A stretch of 64,000 bases of DNA from Aspergillus flavus (Eukaryota; Ascomycota; Eurotiomycetes; Eurotiales; Aspergillaceae), in contig NC_092410.1 in assembly GCF_009017415.1 (NCBI RefSeq), positions 496,001 through 560,000 on the forward strand, given 5' to 3'. Position numbers and translations under genes: made by a program. The notes under the pieces were generated by a model that worked only from the letters and a program-made list of their open reading frames with translations, ran no database searches and was not told the origin of the DNA. Positions 26,175-38,757 of this stretch are shown piece by piece (the first letter of the stretch is position 1; every line of letters begins with the position of its first letter).

Positions 26175-27510
26175 CTATGCTCGATATTGTAAGAAAAACG
26201 GCGGACCTTTAGGTCTGCAATTCTCATTTGCTGCCTTACTTATATCTCGAGCGATTGGTAGAACTATCTCCTCGATGTTTGATCAGCAATGCCATGCATA
26301 TATATCCATATCGCTTCGTATTTGCTGCCGCTGCACTGACCACATCGTCAGAGATAGGTAGGTCCTTCGCGCGGTGTCTCAAGAGAACCCCCATGGTTTG
26401 AAGCCCCCAATCTTCATGGCACGACTCGTAATTCATCGCTGCTGCTTTGACCACATCTTCAGTGATGGGTTGACTCTCTCCACGGTACCGGATAAGTAAT
26501 TCCACCATTGTTACTCCGGCGAATGCTGATGCTGCTGCTTTGGCCACGTTTGCAGTGATTGGTAGGCTCTGTCCATGGTGCTGGATAAGTAATTCTATCT
26601 CCAGAGTATGTCGATGCTGCTGCCTCGACCACATCTTCAGAGAATGGCAAATTTGCTACGTACATCGAACAAGGATGTGTTCCAAGTCTTCCGTGCCATA
26701 TAATCCCCAGCACTTTATTATATTTCGGGTAATATTAGTCACAGTGGGAACCATGCTGTTGAACCTTGTTTTCGCCTCGCAAGGGCATTCCTGGTATTCC
26801 GGTACTATGTTTATGAGTTCTACCGGATCTTGCAACCCGATATCATTCTTTACACCGGTCCAAGGTAATCTCCATGTAAGAAGACATCGTAGAGGAAACC
26901 ACCTATAGGATGCCACTTCTGAGGCTCCAAGTCGTAACTCTCTTCTTTGCTGGTCTGTGGTGTTACTGTAGTCATAACCATCTCAAAATGGTCTCTGCAC
27001 AGTCTGATAATGCTCGGCTTTGCAGTACCTTGTAGAAGGCAGATAATATCCCCCTCCTGGATTAATTCTTCAGGAGCTCTGAGTCTCCATTTATTATTCC
27101 ATTGTAATGGTTTATTCACCCATTCAGCAGTATGATTAAATTGAATGCTGACATACGCTTGGTCATCTTCAGAAGTTCTCGATCGAACCTGCGCGATATA
27201 GCCCAATATCCATCCCTTGCCTTTTATCACTGCTATATCCGTGTCAGGCCATGTTTGCACCGAGCACTTCCCTCCAAGGATGTAAGTAGTGCCCTTCTTG
27301 AGGGCATCACTCCAAGGGAGGCCATAGTTGGTTCCAAGGCAGATGCTTTTGGGTCATCGGCACACAAACCCAGCAGCGCATACACTTTATCATGCCGAAC
27401 GGTGGCATCGTGGCTTCGGTACATATCAATCAGTTCACCGATAGAGAGAGTTTGATATCCACCATGTTCTTTGGTGCATGATCTAAGTTGACCTGATCCG
27501 GTCGCTTCTA
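26175..27510 (-). pseudogene. Decayed HET-type gene with degenerate short repeats
   Basis: Read 5' to 3' on the minus strand, the pieces match the part of heterokaryon-incompatibility (HET) proteins that follows the HET domain. They are RHDKVYALLGLCADD (about 27400), then CSVQTWPDTDIAV and EGDIICLLQGTAKPSIIRLC (27260-27000), then five degenerate repeats of the type LPI..DVV.AAA. The HET domain itself is missing: a stop lies just upstream near 27530. The frame is broken at least three times: near 27331-27338, near 26600 and near 26270. Each break is fixed by one base, so small indels rather than introns are likely. Such genes act in allorecognition or as NLR-like sensors; this copy cannot make a complete protein. 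A link from the CLLQG region to the repeats (26916-26700) is also broken or needs an intron. Confidence 0.7.
26215..26690 (-). repeat. Five degenerate LPI-DVV-AAA protein repeats
   Basis: The cores are LPFSEDVVEAAAS, LPITANVAKAAAS, QPITEDVVKAAAM, LPISDDVVSAAAA and LPIARDISKAANE, about 27-33 residues apart, spread over more than one frame because of the indels. They resemble the short repeats that follow HET or ankyrin regions in many Aspergillus NLR-like proteins. Confidence 0.6.
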
Positions 27511-27756
27511 AAACCCCAGCTGCGGATGCCAGTCACCTGAGATGGAGAATGGCTAGGTCTTATTTAAGACTATACTCTGGAGAAAAGTTGGTAAATCAAT
27601 TGGTCTATTCGTAACTCATGTCTTTCGCGTATAGGTATCATAAGCGACATGTCTAAGTAACATCAAAATGTAAGAAGAGAGGAAATCTAGTCTATATATC
27701 AACCAACGCCATCGCAGAACGAGACCAAAGAAAGAAACAATTTTTAACAACACCAT

Positions 27757-29509
27757 TCAAACCATCCGCATAGCCGAGATGGCAGACATAGTAGGCAGTA
27801 AGCAGGAAGGGACAACCGGCATTTTGGGCATCTTAGACGGAACCATTGACTTCAAAGCTCTTCTATTGATCTTGAAGCCAGTTGTAGGGTAGCTAGAGAT
27901 ACAGTGGACACCACCAGTCAAGCGACGCAGACCGGTGAGTTTAGCCCGGGCATATCGTTCGATGTCGCGGGTGACTTGGGCAGTCCTGCTGCGATATTCC
28001 GTCTTGAGAATGACAAAGGCCGTAGGCTCATCGACTTGAGTCTCGGTGTTGCGCACTCCAACGACCACCACGCTCGACACGGCCGGGTGCTCGAAGAGGA
28101 TTGCTTCGATCTCGGCGGCAGACACGTGAGATCCGTAGCCCTCACCCACTTTCAGGAGTTCCTTGATGCGGTCCACGATGTACACATTGCAGTTTTGGTC
28201 TAGGTATCCGTAATCGCCGGTGTGGAACCAGCCTTCGGAGTCGAAATCGCGGTTCGCCACTTCGTTGTCTTTGTACCCCTTGAACCGGGCGATGGCGTTG
28301 CGTACTAGGATCTCGCCCTCTTCGCCGTAGCTGCACTCGCGCCCCGTCTCGACGTTGATCACCTTCGCTTGGATGCCGTTGACCAGTGTGCCACTGGAAC
28401 CAGGTTGTTTGGAGCACTCGTCTACTTGCATGGCCAGGAGCATGGTCTCGGAAGTGGCCCACTCGAGGGTAAGGTGCACGCCACCGAATTGGCGGGAGAC
28501 GGTGCGGCGGAGATTCTCATGCATGGGAGCACCGGCAGTCAAGAGCCATTTGACGCTTGAGACATCAATGTGACGAAGATCGGCACGTGCAAGACGGGCA
28601 GCAATGGGGGGTGTGATGAAGAGAAAAGTGATGTGGTGACGGGCGACGACGTCGACCGTGGTTTCGTCAAGAGTGTGCTTCATGAGCACGACTGGAATAC
28701 CAAGCAGAATGTTCAGGCCCATGTGAAGCTTTGCGTTGATGAAGAAACCCAGCGACAGAGGAGAGACCCATACATCGCGGTCCGGATTCGTATCAGCGGG
28801 GATCGTCCCCACTGTGGCCTCCATAGTGGCGATGTAGTGGGCGTGGCTGGTAAGGACGGACTTCATTGTGCCTGTTGAACCGCTGGTTCGGTTGATGAAG
28901 GCATTGTGCTGGTCGACTTCTTGTGGGGTCTTCAATTCAAAAATCTGGGCATCAGGATTTCCCATGGGGAGGAGGGAGTCAACGCAAGGCCAGTTTTGGT
29001 CATTGGCATCCAACGTCATCACTGAGATACAACCAGCAAGCATAGATGCGACCTCAGTAAGCCGGAGCAGCTCTGAATCTGTGATGACCAGTTTGGCTTT
29101 GGCTTGTTCGAGACGAGCGGCCACGTCGGTTTCCGACATCTCCTTCTGTACGGGGATCAGGGCAACCACAGCACCGGCTGCAAGAATGCCGTAGTAGGCA
29201 ATGGGGTATTGGATCTAAGTATCACGTTAAGTATACAGCATTGCTTCAGTAGCTCGGTCTAGTCCATACCTTGTCCTTGGCAAGAATAGCGACGACATCA
29301 TTCGGCATGATATCATAGTACTCGCGAATCGCATCGGCGAATTGCCTGCTCTTCTGCTCAAGCTCTTCGAAAGTCAAGGTCTCGTCGGTACCATCGACAC
29401 GATACAACACCCGATCGGTAGAATAATTCCTCCGACCATGGTGGAATATATAGTTGAAGGCGTCGCACGAAGGGACAGGGGGAAGAGGCAGCTTGGATTC
29501 GAAGATCAT
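27757..29509 (-). CDS. Acyl-CoA ligase (AMP-binding, 4CL-like)
   Basis: Exons 29509-29270 and 29214-27757, with a 55-nt intron, give 565 aa. The N-terminus MIFESKLPLPPVPSCDAFNYIF parallels the ligase at the left edge of the window. Motifs in order: P-loop TSGSTGTMKSVLTSH (about 190-205) with the expected Lys; TPPIAARLA; a substrate-pocket region WLLTAGAPMHENL; EGEILVRN; the GWFHTGDYGYLD motif; the hinge YIVDRIKELLKVG; and the C-terminal domain. The hinge is followed by GEGYGSHVSAAEIEA where most relatives have a shorter GFQVSPAELE, so a few residues are inserted. The C-terminal FKINRRAL region holds the position of the catalytic Lys. It lacks a clear PTS1 tripeptide (ends MRMV). Probably a secondary-metabolite or fatty-acid ligase; substrate unknown. 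Confidence 0.92.
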
Positions 29510-32064
29510 TTTGACGGATATAAAAATATGGCGATGAAACTTGCTTCAACCAACACTCAGCTCATACAAACAATCTGATATAAATCACTTTCAAGTGAAC
29601 AATTGTCAAAGTTGAAGCTGCTACTGACAACCCCAAACCTCGAAACCCGCAAAGTTATATACCATCCACAATCCCATTTTACACCTGCCTATCTACCACC
29701 CAACTCCATCCGCGACCATGAACCACCGCCCCCGTTTGCCAATCTCACCATGCAACTAAGCCTCTCAACGGTAATTCCACTGCATCCCAAGACCTGCAGC
29801 CACAAAACACACGAGACCGATCCAGGAAAGTCCGAGCATAAGCCGAGCTGATTGGCCCCCATCCGCGATCAGGATCCACGATATGCAGTTTCCGGGGTCT
29901 AGATCTCCAGATCGCGCCGAGATTACTATCGGTGCAAGGTGTGAAAACGTGTTTTCCCCGGTCAGGTCGGGGTTTAGGTGTCCCTGCACCGCCTCAGATC
30001 TTCGAAGCATTGCCTGGGACACATGGGTGCCTCGTGGCTCGCTGATTTGATTGTTATTTGTTGTTTAAACGCGCGAACACGTGGTTGGTTTCCTTTATGT
30101 GACTGTTGTCGCGTCTATTCGCTGTAGTACTTGGGGTTGGATCTACTGGTACTGGATTAACCTTTTCTACTGTTCACTTGGTGGTAGGACCCTAGACGAC
30201 AATGGGGACGATAACACTAGTAATGCTCGATTCATGAGTATACAAGCGCTTACCTTCGGCTGAGTGTGATGATTAATTCTATATATGTCATAATTAGGAT
30301 ATCTTCATCTGATCAAGTAAACCTACGCACAGATACTCGAACCCAAGCCGACACATAAATAAAATTAAACGAGCCAGAAAACTCGAATTGACTTTGTCAA
30401 CCAAACCTAAGAGACATCCTACGTAAATCTAAGCCAAGCATAACCTGGTAGCGATGATCATCACCGAGCACGCAAGAACAACTCATCAACCTTAGCACGG
30501 GTTAGAACTTAGTGGGGATGAAAGAAGCGAACAGTGCACAAACGGGACGCTCGTATGCCTCACATACAGGCGCGGTCAAAGCGATATGCACAGCTGAAAC
30601 ATGCACTAGTGAGTAGCTCATATAGATACGATGTAGTATTCAACCCTGTGGTCGTCCTTTGCAAGAATCAGTGTTGAGGGCACTAGTTTGGGGCTAGTTC
30701 GACAGGGTTTCGGCGTTGGGGGCGTCCATGCAGGACATTCGTCTCCGTTGTGCCGGGTTGCAGAACCCTAGTAGTTAACGTCGGAGTTTATGTCCTGCGT
30801 ACATCAACGGTTCGTGGGTCTGCTAAGGGGGCGGAAATTAAGACTCTTGCCAATCGTCATTTCCCACGTGTGGGTTAGTTTGGGATCCTCATGCTGGTCA
30901 TATCCCTGTAAAACATGTGGTAGAATGGCCGGGGGACTTTTTCCTGGTCATATACTTCCTTGTTATATTAATCAATTTGGATCTTGTGGGTAGGTCCTTT
31001 CTGTAGATAATGAACGAATATACGCTAAGGGATTCGGCCTACTCTAGTAGTAGCTGATAAGAGTGGCATAGAGTGACTAAAACCTGGCACATTGTAGTGC
31101 CCGATATATATGTCTCGGAAGACATACAAGCATGCTACATATCTCAATACACTTAGGTAACAATCCCACAAAGATATAGGTAGCGGTAAGTGGTATCATA
31201 TCTATCTTCTGTTTTTAGATATGTTCATGCTGTAGAAGCATAAACACCATATACCACTTTTGGATCTCACGGTCAAAGTCCGACTATGTGTATAGGCTGA
31301 GTATTAGTCTTCCTCACAATCCCGTCAGAATCTTCGTCATCTAGTATGTAATAATTACTCCGTGCATAAGCAGCAATTAGCCATGCTGACAGCGGGAAAC
31401 GTGGACAAGGAAGCACAAGTGTAACGGTCAGAGCCCTAGGATCCGGATCCCAGGATGGCCGCTGCAGATCGCAACCGTCGCTACCGCTATTACTTGGTGC
31501 TACTGGTAGAGGGAATATGAAGGATCGGTGTGTCTGAAATTTTCATGACACCTTAAAAAAAAAAAAAAAAAAGGGCAGGTCTGAATTGGATGAGTGTATG
31601 TTTTTTCAGACAAGACTGCCAGGTCTAATGTTCAAGTATAGGAAGGACTACAAGTCGTTGAAAAATTTTCAAGAGATACGGATCAATGTCCCACCCGTCT
31701 TGACCACCATGAAACCCCTCGGAAAGGCACGTTCCTTTGACCAAAAATGTCCGTGGCCAATAGGCGCGGTCTATGCAGAAGATAAACTATACCACTTCAA
31801 TCAGACACACGTGGTGACCATATGAGTCCGAGTTGACCCACGGCAGTCTTACGGACAGGTAATTGGACTAATTAAGGAGCGGAAAAGTCATAGTACGTTT
31901 TGTAGGAATCTAGCTAATAGGGTAGCATATGAATATACCCTTATTATAGAAATTGCGTATCAACAACCCGCCCTATTCATCGATCTGTGTACAGATGAAA
32001 CCGTGTATATCCATGATGCAAAATTCGAGACAACTAAAGAAAGCTAGTATATTGCGGCCGTAAA
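29510..32064. other. Gene-free stretch with an A18 tract
   Basis: No convincing coding frame. A homopolymer of 18 A lies at 31555-31572. A short frame at 31586-31825 (79 codons) follows it, but I see nothing to support it. The sequence next to 29510 must hold the ligase promoter. Confidence 0.45.
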
Positions 32065-34155
32065 TCATAAATCACCAAGGGAATCACCCTTCGGGGCAAC
32101 CTTAGCACATGCGAAAATCAGTCGAGTAACGGGCAACAGCGTAGAAGCATCCAAGGTCCCTGCCTTGTCTTGCTCTAACAGCTCGCGCAATGTTCGGGCC
32201 ACAGGAGGACTGTTGGCCGGCCGACGCATTGCGTGCTCACGAGCTATCGCCCACTCCTCTTCGTCGCAACAGCGCCACATATGCTCCGTGGCTGGAAGGG
32301 GGAGTTGGAGGACGATGTCGTCGCCAAGGGGTTCAAAGTACTGTTCATTGAGTAAACGGGCCTTTGCCCCGAGGATGTTTATCATGTTAACAAAGAAGAA
32401 GTTCCGACGGAGAGATTCAGCATATTTCCACCGGTTCCAATCAGTCTCGTCGTTGTGGTGGGTCAAGAGCTTTTCCTGATGCATCTTGTATAGCCGACGA
32501 GCCATCTGTGATTAGTTAGCATAGTAGTCCCGAGTACAAGTGGAGAGAACATTTATATAGACTGCTTACCTTCATCAAAAAGGAACTGTGCAACTCGGCC
32601 GCTCGCTCATTTTCCTCGCGGCGCTTGTCATTGATCTCCTTCGGGACTTGAGGCCGGACAATAGCTGCGGGCAAGAAATTATCTCCAAAGAGGCCCAGAA
32701 TCTGGTACAGGCACACTGCGTGTACTGCGGCTAGACATGTCTCTGGGGTGTCGACGTGCTTGTGGAAGTTGCGAACGAGCTTGTCGCGTTCTTCGTTAAT
32801 CATGCGATCTACGAACCCATAGCTCGACTCGACTGAACTGGCATGTGCCGATACACAGGCCAAAGCGATTCCCATGGGTTCGGCCATGCCGCCCATCGAG
32901 CAACGGTACAGACGATGATGTACAAATGGCGACCAGAACTCCCGCTCTAGGATCATACCCGGATAATCGCGGAGCACCGTGAACAAATCTCGGTAGGTTT
33001 CATCGTAATCTCGCATAGCAAAGGGACCGACCTTCGGGACAAAGTGGTAGCCAAGAGTCAACCGCGGAGAATGGTCACCGCGGAGCAGTCCCTGTGTAGG
33101 ATCGTTCTCCTCCCCACGAGAGGAACTGTCCCGATAATGGCTATCTGAGGAAGAGGATGATAAGGATGGAACATTGTAAGGAGAGTTGGCGTTGTAGGAA
33201 TTTGCTGTCAATGCCCCTGGTTGGGGAGCATCTAACGGTCCCACTGGCTTGGAGATCTCATGGAGGGGCAAGAAGTACGATGATCCTGGGTTGGTGGACT
33301 CGTCCATGGCGCCGGCGAAGGTATTCCCGACAGACATGGGATCAGTCAACGGCGTGTAGTCGTCGCCCCAGGGAAGAGAACCACCGGGGCTAAACAGAGA
33401 CCCGTCCAACGCCCGCACCATAGAGTCCATACTTGTGGTCCCAAATGGGTTCCACCCTGTTGCCGACATTGGGTCAAAGTGGGTAGGTGTGGTGGTATTG
33501 CATTGTTGTCCGGTCACGGAAAGCGGATGAGAGCCATTTGGGCCCGAATGAGGTACGTCGTCCAACGCCATGGCCGAGGAGGTATCCGAAATCCCATTCC
33601 GGTCCATGACGTTTGGGGAATTTGTCGATTGACCTGATCTAGATGAAGCGACCGAGGCGGATGACGTAGGAGGAGTGTCTTGAGGATCAGCGATCCGAGG
33701 AGGCAAGGATGTCGGGGGATAGTGGCATGCTGTCCCCATTTGGACGCAACGAGCGCACGCGGGTCGAGTCATCGAGCACCGCAGCTTCTTCTGCGCGCAT
33801 ATTTCGCAGGATTTGCGTTTCGATAGGCGTTCTTGTCCGGCAGTCTTGATACACCGTCGTCGGTGTCGGTCGCGCAGGTCGCCTGTGTGCCGTTAGTTAT
33901 GCCCACTGGAAATACAGACAACGCAATGTCTCTGCGTCTCTCTATACATTGTATGCTCTAGAAGGGCTGCGTACGTCGACTGTAAGTCTTGTTGCAAATA
34001 CCGCACCTAAAATCCCCCGACTGCGGTCCAACGCCGTTCTCCGGCAGCTGTGACGTAGTTGCTGGGCCTTCTGGACTTGAGATGGTTGACATTGTTTCCT
34101 CCACCGAATGCATTCCAAGCTTAAAACTCATTGGATCCTCTTCGAAAGCCACCAT
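32065..34155 (-). CDS. Transcription factor with a C2HC finger followed by a Zn2Cys6 cluster
   Basis: Exons 34155-33975, 33882-32570 and 32505-32065 give 644 aa; introns are 33974-33883 and 32569-32506. Near the N-terminus, FRCGICNKTYSRRDLRDRH-RRRC forms a C2HC-type finger (Cys51, Cys54, His67, Cys71). After 15 residues follows a canonical Zn(II)2Cys6 cluster with spacing C-x2-C-x6-C-x6-C-x2-C-x6-C (Cys86 to Cys113). The first intron splits the finger. A long Ser/Pro/Thr-rich middle part follows, then a helical C-terminal half of the fungal-TF regulatory type (about residues 330-600: DETYRDLFTVLRDYPGMI, CLAAVHAVCLYQILGLFGD). The start at MVAFEEDP (34155) is preferred; an upstream in-frame ATG at 34338 is possible. 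Nuclear regulator; targets unknown. It lies between the ligase and the DAHP synthase locus, so local control is possible. Confidence 0.9.
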
Positions 34156-34633
34156 TGAGGGTCCTTGCGTGGCAAGCAACAGTACATGTGCGCGAATAGC
34201 GCAACTGGTCTGGGCAGCGGAAGGAGGGGAATATGAGACCAAATGCCAAGCAGTTCGGAAGAGATATGAAATACGGTTGGAGTAGGCCGAGACTAAGGTC
34301 GAACCCTCAGGCAAAAGAGAAATTTGGGAAAGAGACAAAGAGACAAAGGAAGTCTAATAGAGAAAAAACACGAGGGAGCGCGGGGATAAGTATGGGCAGC
34401 GAAGAAGATAGCTCGGGATCTAACCTTGAGCAGCACAGTTTAATCAGTCAGGCTTTTCTTTTGGCATGGCCTGTTTGACCCCAATCCTGGTTTAGGATTC
34501 CAATCCTTCTCTCGGGCTGACCATAAGCTAATCATGATTAATATTATTCTGCACGCCGCCAGACGATCTATCAGGTTAATTTCCTCTTTGTCGTCTCACG
34601 AATTTTAATCCGTCATTTATTATGTTTTCCTTC

Positions 34634-34659
34634 TTTTTTTTTTTTTTTTTTTTTTTTTT
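34634..34659. repeat. T26 homopolymer
   Basis: An uninterrupted run of 26 T on the plus strand. Confidence 0.9.
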
Positions 34660-37203
34660 ACCGAGTTTAGACTTTCAGCTGCCCCTCTTGACTTTCGGAG
34701 GCGTTTGATGATATGCGCGGCTGATGCTCGCTAACGGACAATCTACTCGCTTGGCTTGAATCCTCGGCGTTGCAGGATGAGAGATCTCGATAAACGAGGG
34801 CTTTAATTACACTCCTGACCGGTGAGGACAACAGACTCGTGGTGGTGAAAGTGTCGGGACGTCTTCTTCTTTCTTTTTCTTTTGTTGTTTTGTTCTCAGC
34901 TGGAACCCTAATGCAACATCCATCTATCTGGCAGCAAGAGTAAGCGAGGTTGCAAACCCACTGCGACATCCCTGCACATGCTGAACCAGAGTCGTATCAG
35001 TCTAGACAGAAGTAGGAGAAGACCAGAACTAATTAATACTAGGGGGGAACAAGGGGCTGGAAGAAGGAGACGACCGTTATTCGCTGGTTAATCTTCTCGC
35101 TCACCTGTCGAAATGCACGGCCATTAGCGCCTGCGCTAAAAGACGATAATTTAGCAGCTCGGCAAGCGTTATCTTTTCTCCCGCTGGACGTTGACAAGGA
35201 GGCAGCTCCTGGTTCCAGTGTACCCCCAGTTGGGTTGACCCTGGCGGGGATGCTATCTTCCTGGCACTTCATTCTGCTCTTAATTCTCTTCATTATGCAC
35301 CTGGCGTTCCCGTGGTTCTTGTGTGTTCTTTGTTCTCGGCCCATGAGAATTAAATTGTTACCTCGGGTTAGGGCCGGGAATCCGAACCAACCCAAAACGG
35401 GACGCCCCGTGCTATACGGCAATCGCCGCAATACGCTTTCGACCCTTCTTCTCAGGCAAAGTATGTCCCGCCGATGCATTTTAGGAACGGGGATCAGTGC
35501 GGGAGCACATCGGGGACTGATCATTCGTGGATGTACACGGGCAGAGCGACGTGCGGAATGATCCGTCCGTTGATCCAGCCGCAGCAGATGAAACCCTAAG
35601 ACCTAAAGTAGCAGATACTGGAGTAAATCAAGTGGGACTCTTCCCACGAGTGGATCCAGCAACCAACTGCGATCCACACCTCGGACAATACAGCTAGGCC
35701 GCCAGATACAAGTTGAGACCGGTTGTTCTATTCCAAGTACGCAGTACTTATGTGTCCGTCCGGCCGAAAAACCTCAGGCAACCAGAACCAAGCGATACGA
35801 AGTGTGTCGGAGACTCGTCCCTCGTTACAATGTACCCGTATGATAGGCTGACCCCTCAGGTGCAACAGCAATCAAGGATCAGTTAGCCATGGGTTGCAGG
35901 ACTGTACGTGAGAGATCAAAACCGTCAACGTTAGCGTCGAGACTGCAGGGCCGGACCCAACCACTGTGTCAATGGCGGAATTAAAATTTAAAATTTGTGT
36001 CTCTCGGCATCTTCTCTTGCCCCTTTTTTATTTTATTGGGTTTTATTCTTGGCCGTGCAATTTAAAAACTGTCGATGCCAACCAGTCTCTGAGTTGAAGG
36101 ACTAGCGATTTGGACAGCGTGGCGTGAACACACGTGAGGAAGAGGCCCCAGAGCGTAATGAAGATGCCGATACTGACTGGACTTGTCGCTACATAATTCC
36201 TGGACAAGAATAGCTCCGCTATGGGGTCCCATTTCTCTGCAGATGAGAGACTCGGAGCGATCTGGTAGGCTAAATTGCTTGGAAGGCTCGACATTCATTG
36301 CCAAGATTTGGGTAAGCGGCAGTGCCGTCCACTGCATCTATCGTTATCCCCCCCTCTATGTCTAGCCCTACATGGCCAATGACGATCGACATCAATCTCC
36401 AGAAATAGGCATTGCTGGGTCAATAACGCCGCCTGTCGGTGTCATGCCGAACAACCATGTTGAACAATCGATCCATGATACGTCCACTGGAACTGATGCG
36501 CCACAGCACGAGCCAATCCAGCACAGGGGATATACGGAGTACGAGGCTCAAGGGCCATTAGTGGATAAGAACCTGGCGGACCAACCCGCACAAGGTGGGA
36601 CTGACAAGACGAAATCGACGTCTGTAATGTATTGACAGTTTACTCCCATCGCTGTCTGGTGGACGTGGATACGATCGTCAGCCCGTTCCCAGCGATAAGG
36701 CAAGACTCGCATTCAGTGCACGTGTCTGCCCCTCCATCACGTTATCGAGAATGAGAACAACCCAACAGCTGGTTTCGGCTCGTAGTTCGATATTCTAGTA
36801 TACATGAGAATGTCTGTATGGTTGACAATATCCCCGAATCGAACCGAGTGTGCATGTACATTGATGGAGACGGGATACTGCCAAGCAAGATCGCCAATCC
36901 AGGAGGGAATACTTGACAATATAGTTGGGAATGCTCAAGTGCTTGGCACATCATTTCAAGCATTTCAACTTCACGCGCCGAAAGACCGATAACGTCTCTT
37001 GTGGCCGACATTGTGGATTTGTTCGTGAGCCCGTGAGAAGCACTAGAAAGGTCCTCGGAGTTGCTCTCGAGACCAAATTGGTCCGATATATACTTGGCCG
37101 TATCTAGAAAGATCGGCACTGTTCAGAGAAACCAGACCAATTGAACGGACGTACTTTCTAACGGGGGGATCAAGTGTCATGTCAGCTCAAACAAGATCTA
37201 GGT

Positions 37204-37229
37204 GGGGGGGGGGGGGGGGGGGGGGGGGG
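37204..37229. repeat. G26 homopolymer
   Basis: An uninterrupted run of 26 G on the plus strand, rare in fungal genomes, followed by a purine-rich stretch. It can form G-quadruplexes and is prone to length error in sequencing. Confidence 0.9.
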
Positions 37230-38558
37230 AAGAAAAGCACGGGTCCGGCACTTTGTCAAGCACCGATGGGGCTCGAGGATGGTCAAATTTGTTGCACGCC
37301 CAGAAAATAAACTCTCAGGGTACGCACAGATAGTGAAGGACAAAGATCCGTTGAGTCCGATCGTAGATATACGAAGCAAATTATCCACGCTGCTGGTCAG
37401 GCGTATACCAAGCAATACGGTTGGCCTGGGATGGCGTCGATATACGCCACATGGCATCAAGCACAAATCAAGCCCCCGGTGATTATCTTACTGGCAATAA
37501 AAGAATCCTCAAGAACATAAAAGTACCCTCCGCTGAAAGGTTAGCGAGGTTAGCGCAATTACATCGCATCCGCGGGGCTATTTGGTGTCTTGGCTGCACA
37601 ATAGGCTGGCCGTTGGAAGGGATTTACTGCGAAAACCGGAAATGCTTCTTACATTAGGAATGCAGTTTAGCAGAACAAAGTGTCTGACAAAATTTTGTAT
37701 ATTTTATTTAGGGCGTCGCTCATGTAACTGTTACTAGAGACCACAGATCGTAGTCCCCCGGAGAATAAATGCGGCGCGTATTGCCCACGCCTACATACAA
37801 TACGCAGATCTATGACTTAATCTCTTACTAGTTGCCCCGTAAGGTGTTATAAACGCTATGCAAACCTAATTATCCACGCGACTTCCAGGGGTCGGACTTA
37901 GGGTGCATTATTGCATCTTGATGCATCTTGCATAGCCCAGTGGAGCCTAATCCTGTCTTCAGGCATGGTATCGCAGAAAGGTTGGACCCGGAGCAAAGCG
38001 GGAGACGTGCATAGTTAGTGGGACAGCGACGCCCCGCGCAGGAACTATAAAACAAGCAAACGAATTGAGTTGAGTCTCTATGTTGAAGGATTCGAAGGAT
38101 GCACGCTACGTGCTGATTTCCTTCTAACGACAAGTGTCGGAACTGTATGTGAAAACAGATGGAGGAGGGATTGTATCACTCTGTCTATAGGAAATATATG
38201 AATATAGTGCTCTGACTGGCTATTCAACTCGCTGACTTCAAGCAAATGTTTCAGCTGTTGCTTATTCCAGAAATGTTGGATCGGAGATTATCCACAATTG
38301 AGACTCGGCGATGACATGTTTGAGTTTGATTAACTGGACATGGTTGCGAAAATCTGGATACTCGGGGGAAGCTTCTTGTTTTACCATGAAAGAAGCCTGT
38401 GAATAACTATACTTTCTGTAAACTATTTTAATTTTACCTCGACGTTCGATGTTGTCTGCACTCACCCACAGCACAATAAGCATTATCAAGATTTGTAATG
38501 GTCGAGAAGGCGCCACTGACACCGTTGGGACACCAGTCCAAAGGACTTTAGATATACA

Positions 38559-38564
38559 TATAAA
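38559..38564 (+). promoter_or_regulatory. TATA box candidate of the DAHP synthase gene
   Basis: TATAAA about 195 bp before the ATG at 38758. Confidence 0.35.
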
Positions 38565-38757
38565 GGTCTTCGCGAACCACTCAATATTTTGTCTAGTCCA
38601 TAGCGATCGAGGAATACATAGAACTCTTATAATAATAATCAATATATGAAAGTTACATCTGCGGTCATATTGTTATTTCTGAATAAGGCTCAGAAGGTAA
38701 CTGTGGAACCTGACCTCTACAGCTCAAAACGTCAACAGCCTTGTCCATCTTGCTACC

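Larger units (their letters stand above)
34156..38757. other. Gene-poor stretch with T26 and G26 homopolymers
   Basis: No gene I can support. Open frames at 35524-35039 (minus), 36294-36043 (minus), 36372-36635 (plus, Asp/Gln/Pro-rich, MANDDRHQSPEIG) and 37119-36742 (minus, TMSATRDVIGLSAREVEMLE) have some protein-like sequence but no family match and no workable exon joins. The last is the most likely to be a relic. The region ends with the DAHP synthase promoter. Confidence 0.4.

Noticed and set aside
35039..35561. Overlapping frames on both strands
   Set aside because: Neither has protein-like conservation or recognisable features; each looks like the shadow of the other.
37182..37482. Frames through the G26 tract encoding poly-Gly or poly-Pro
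   Set aside because: They exist only because of the homopolymer.
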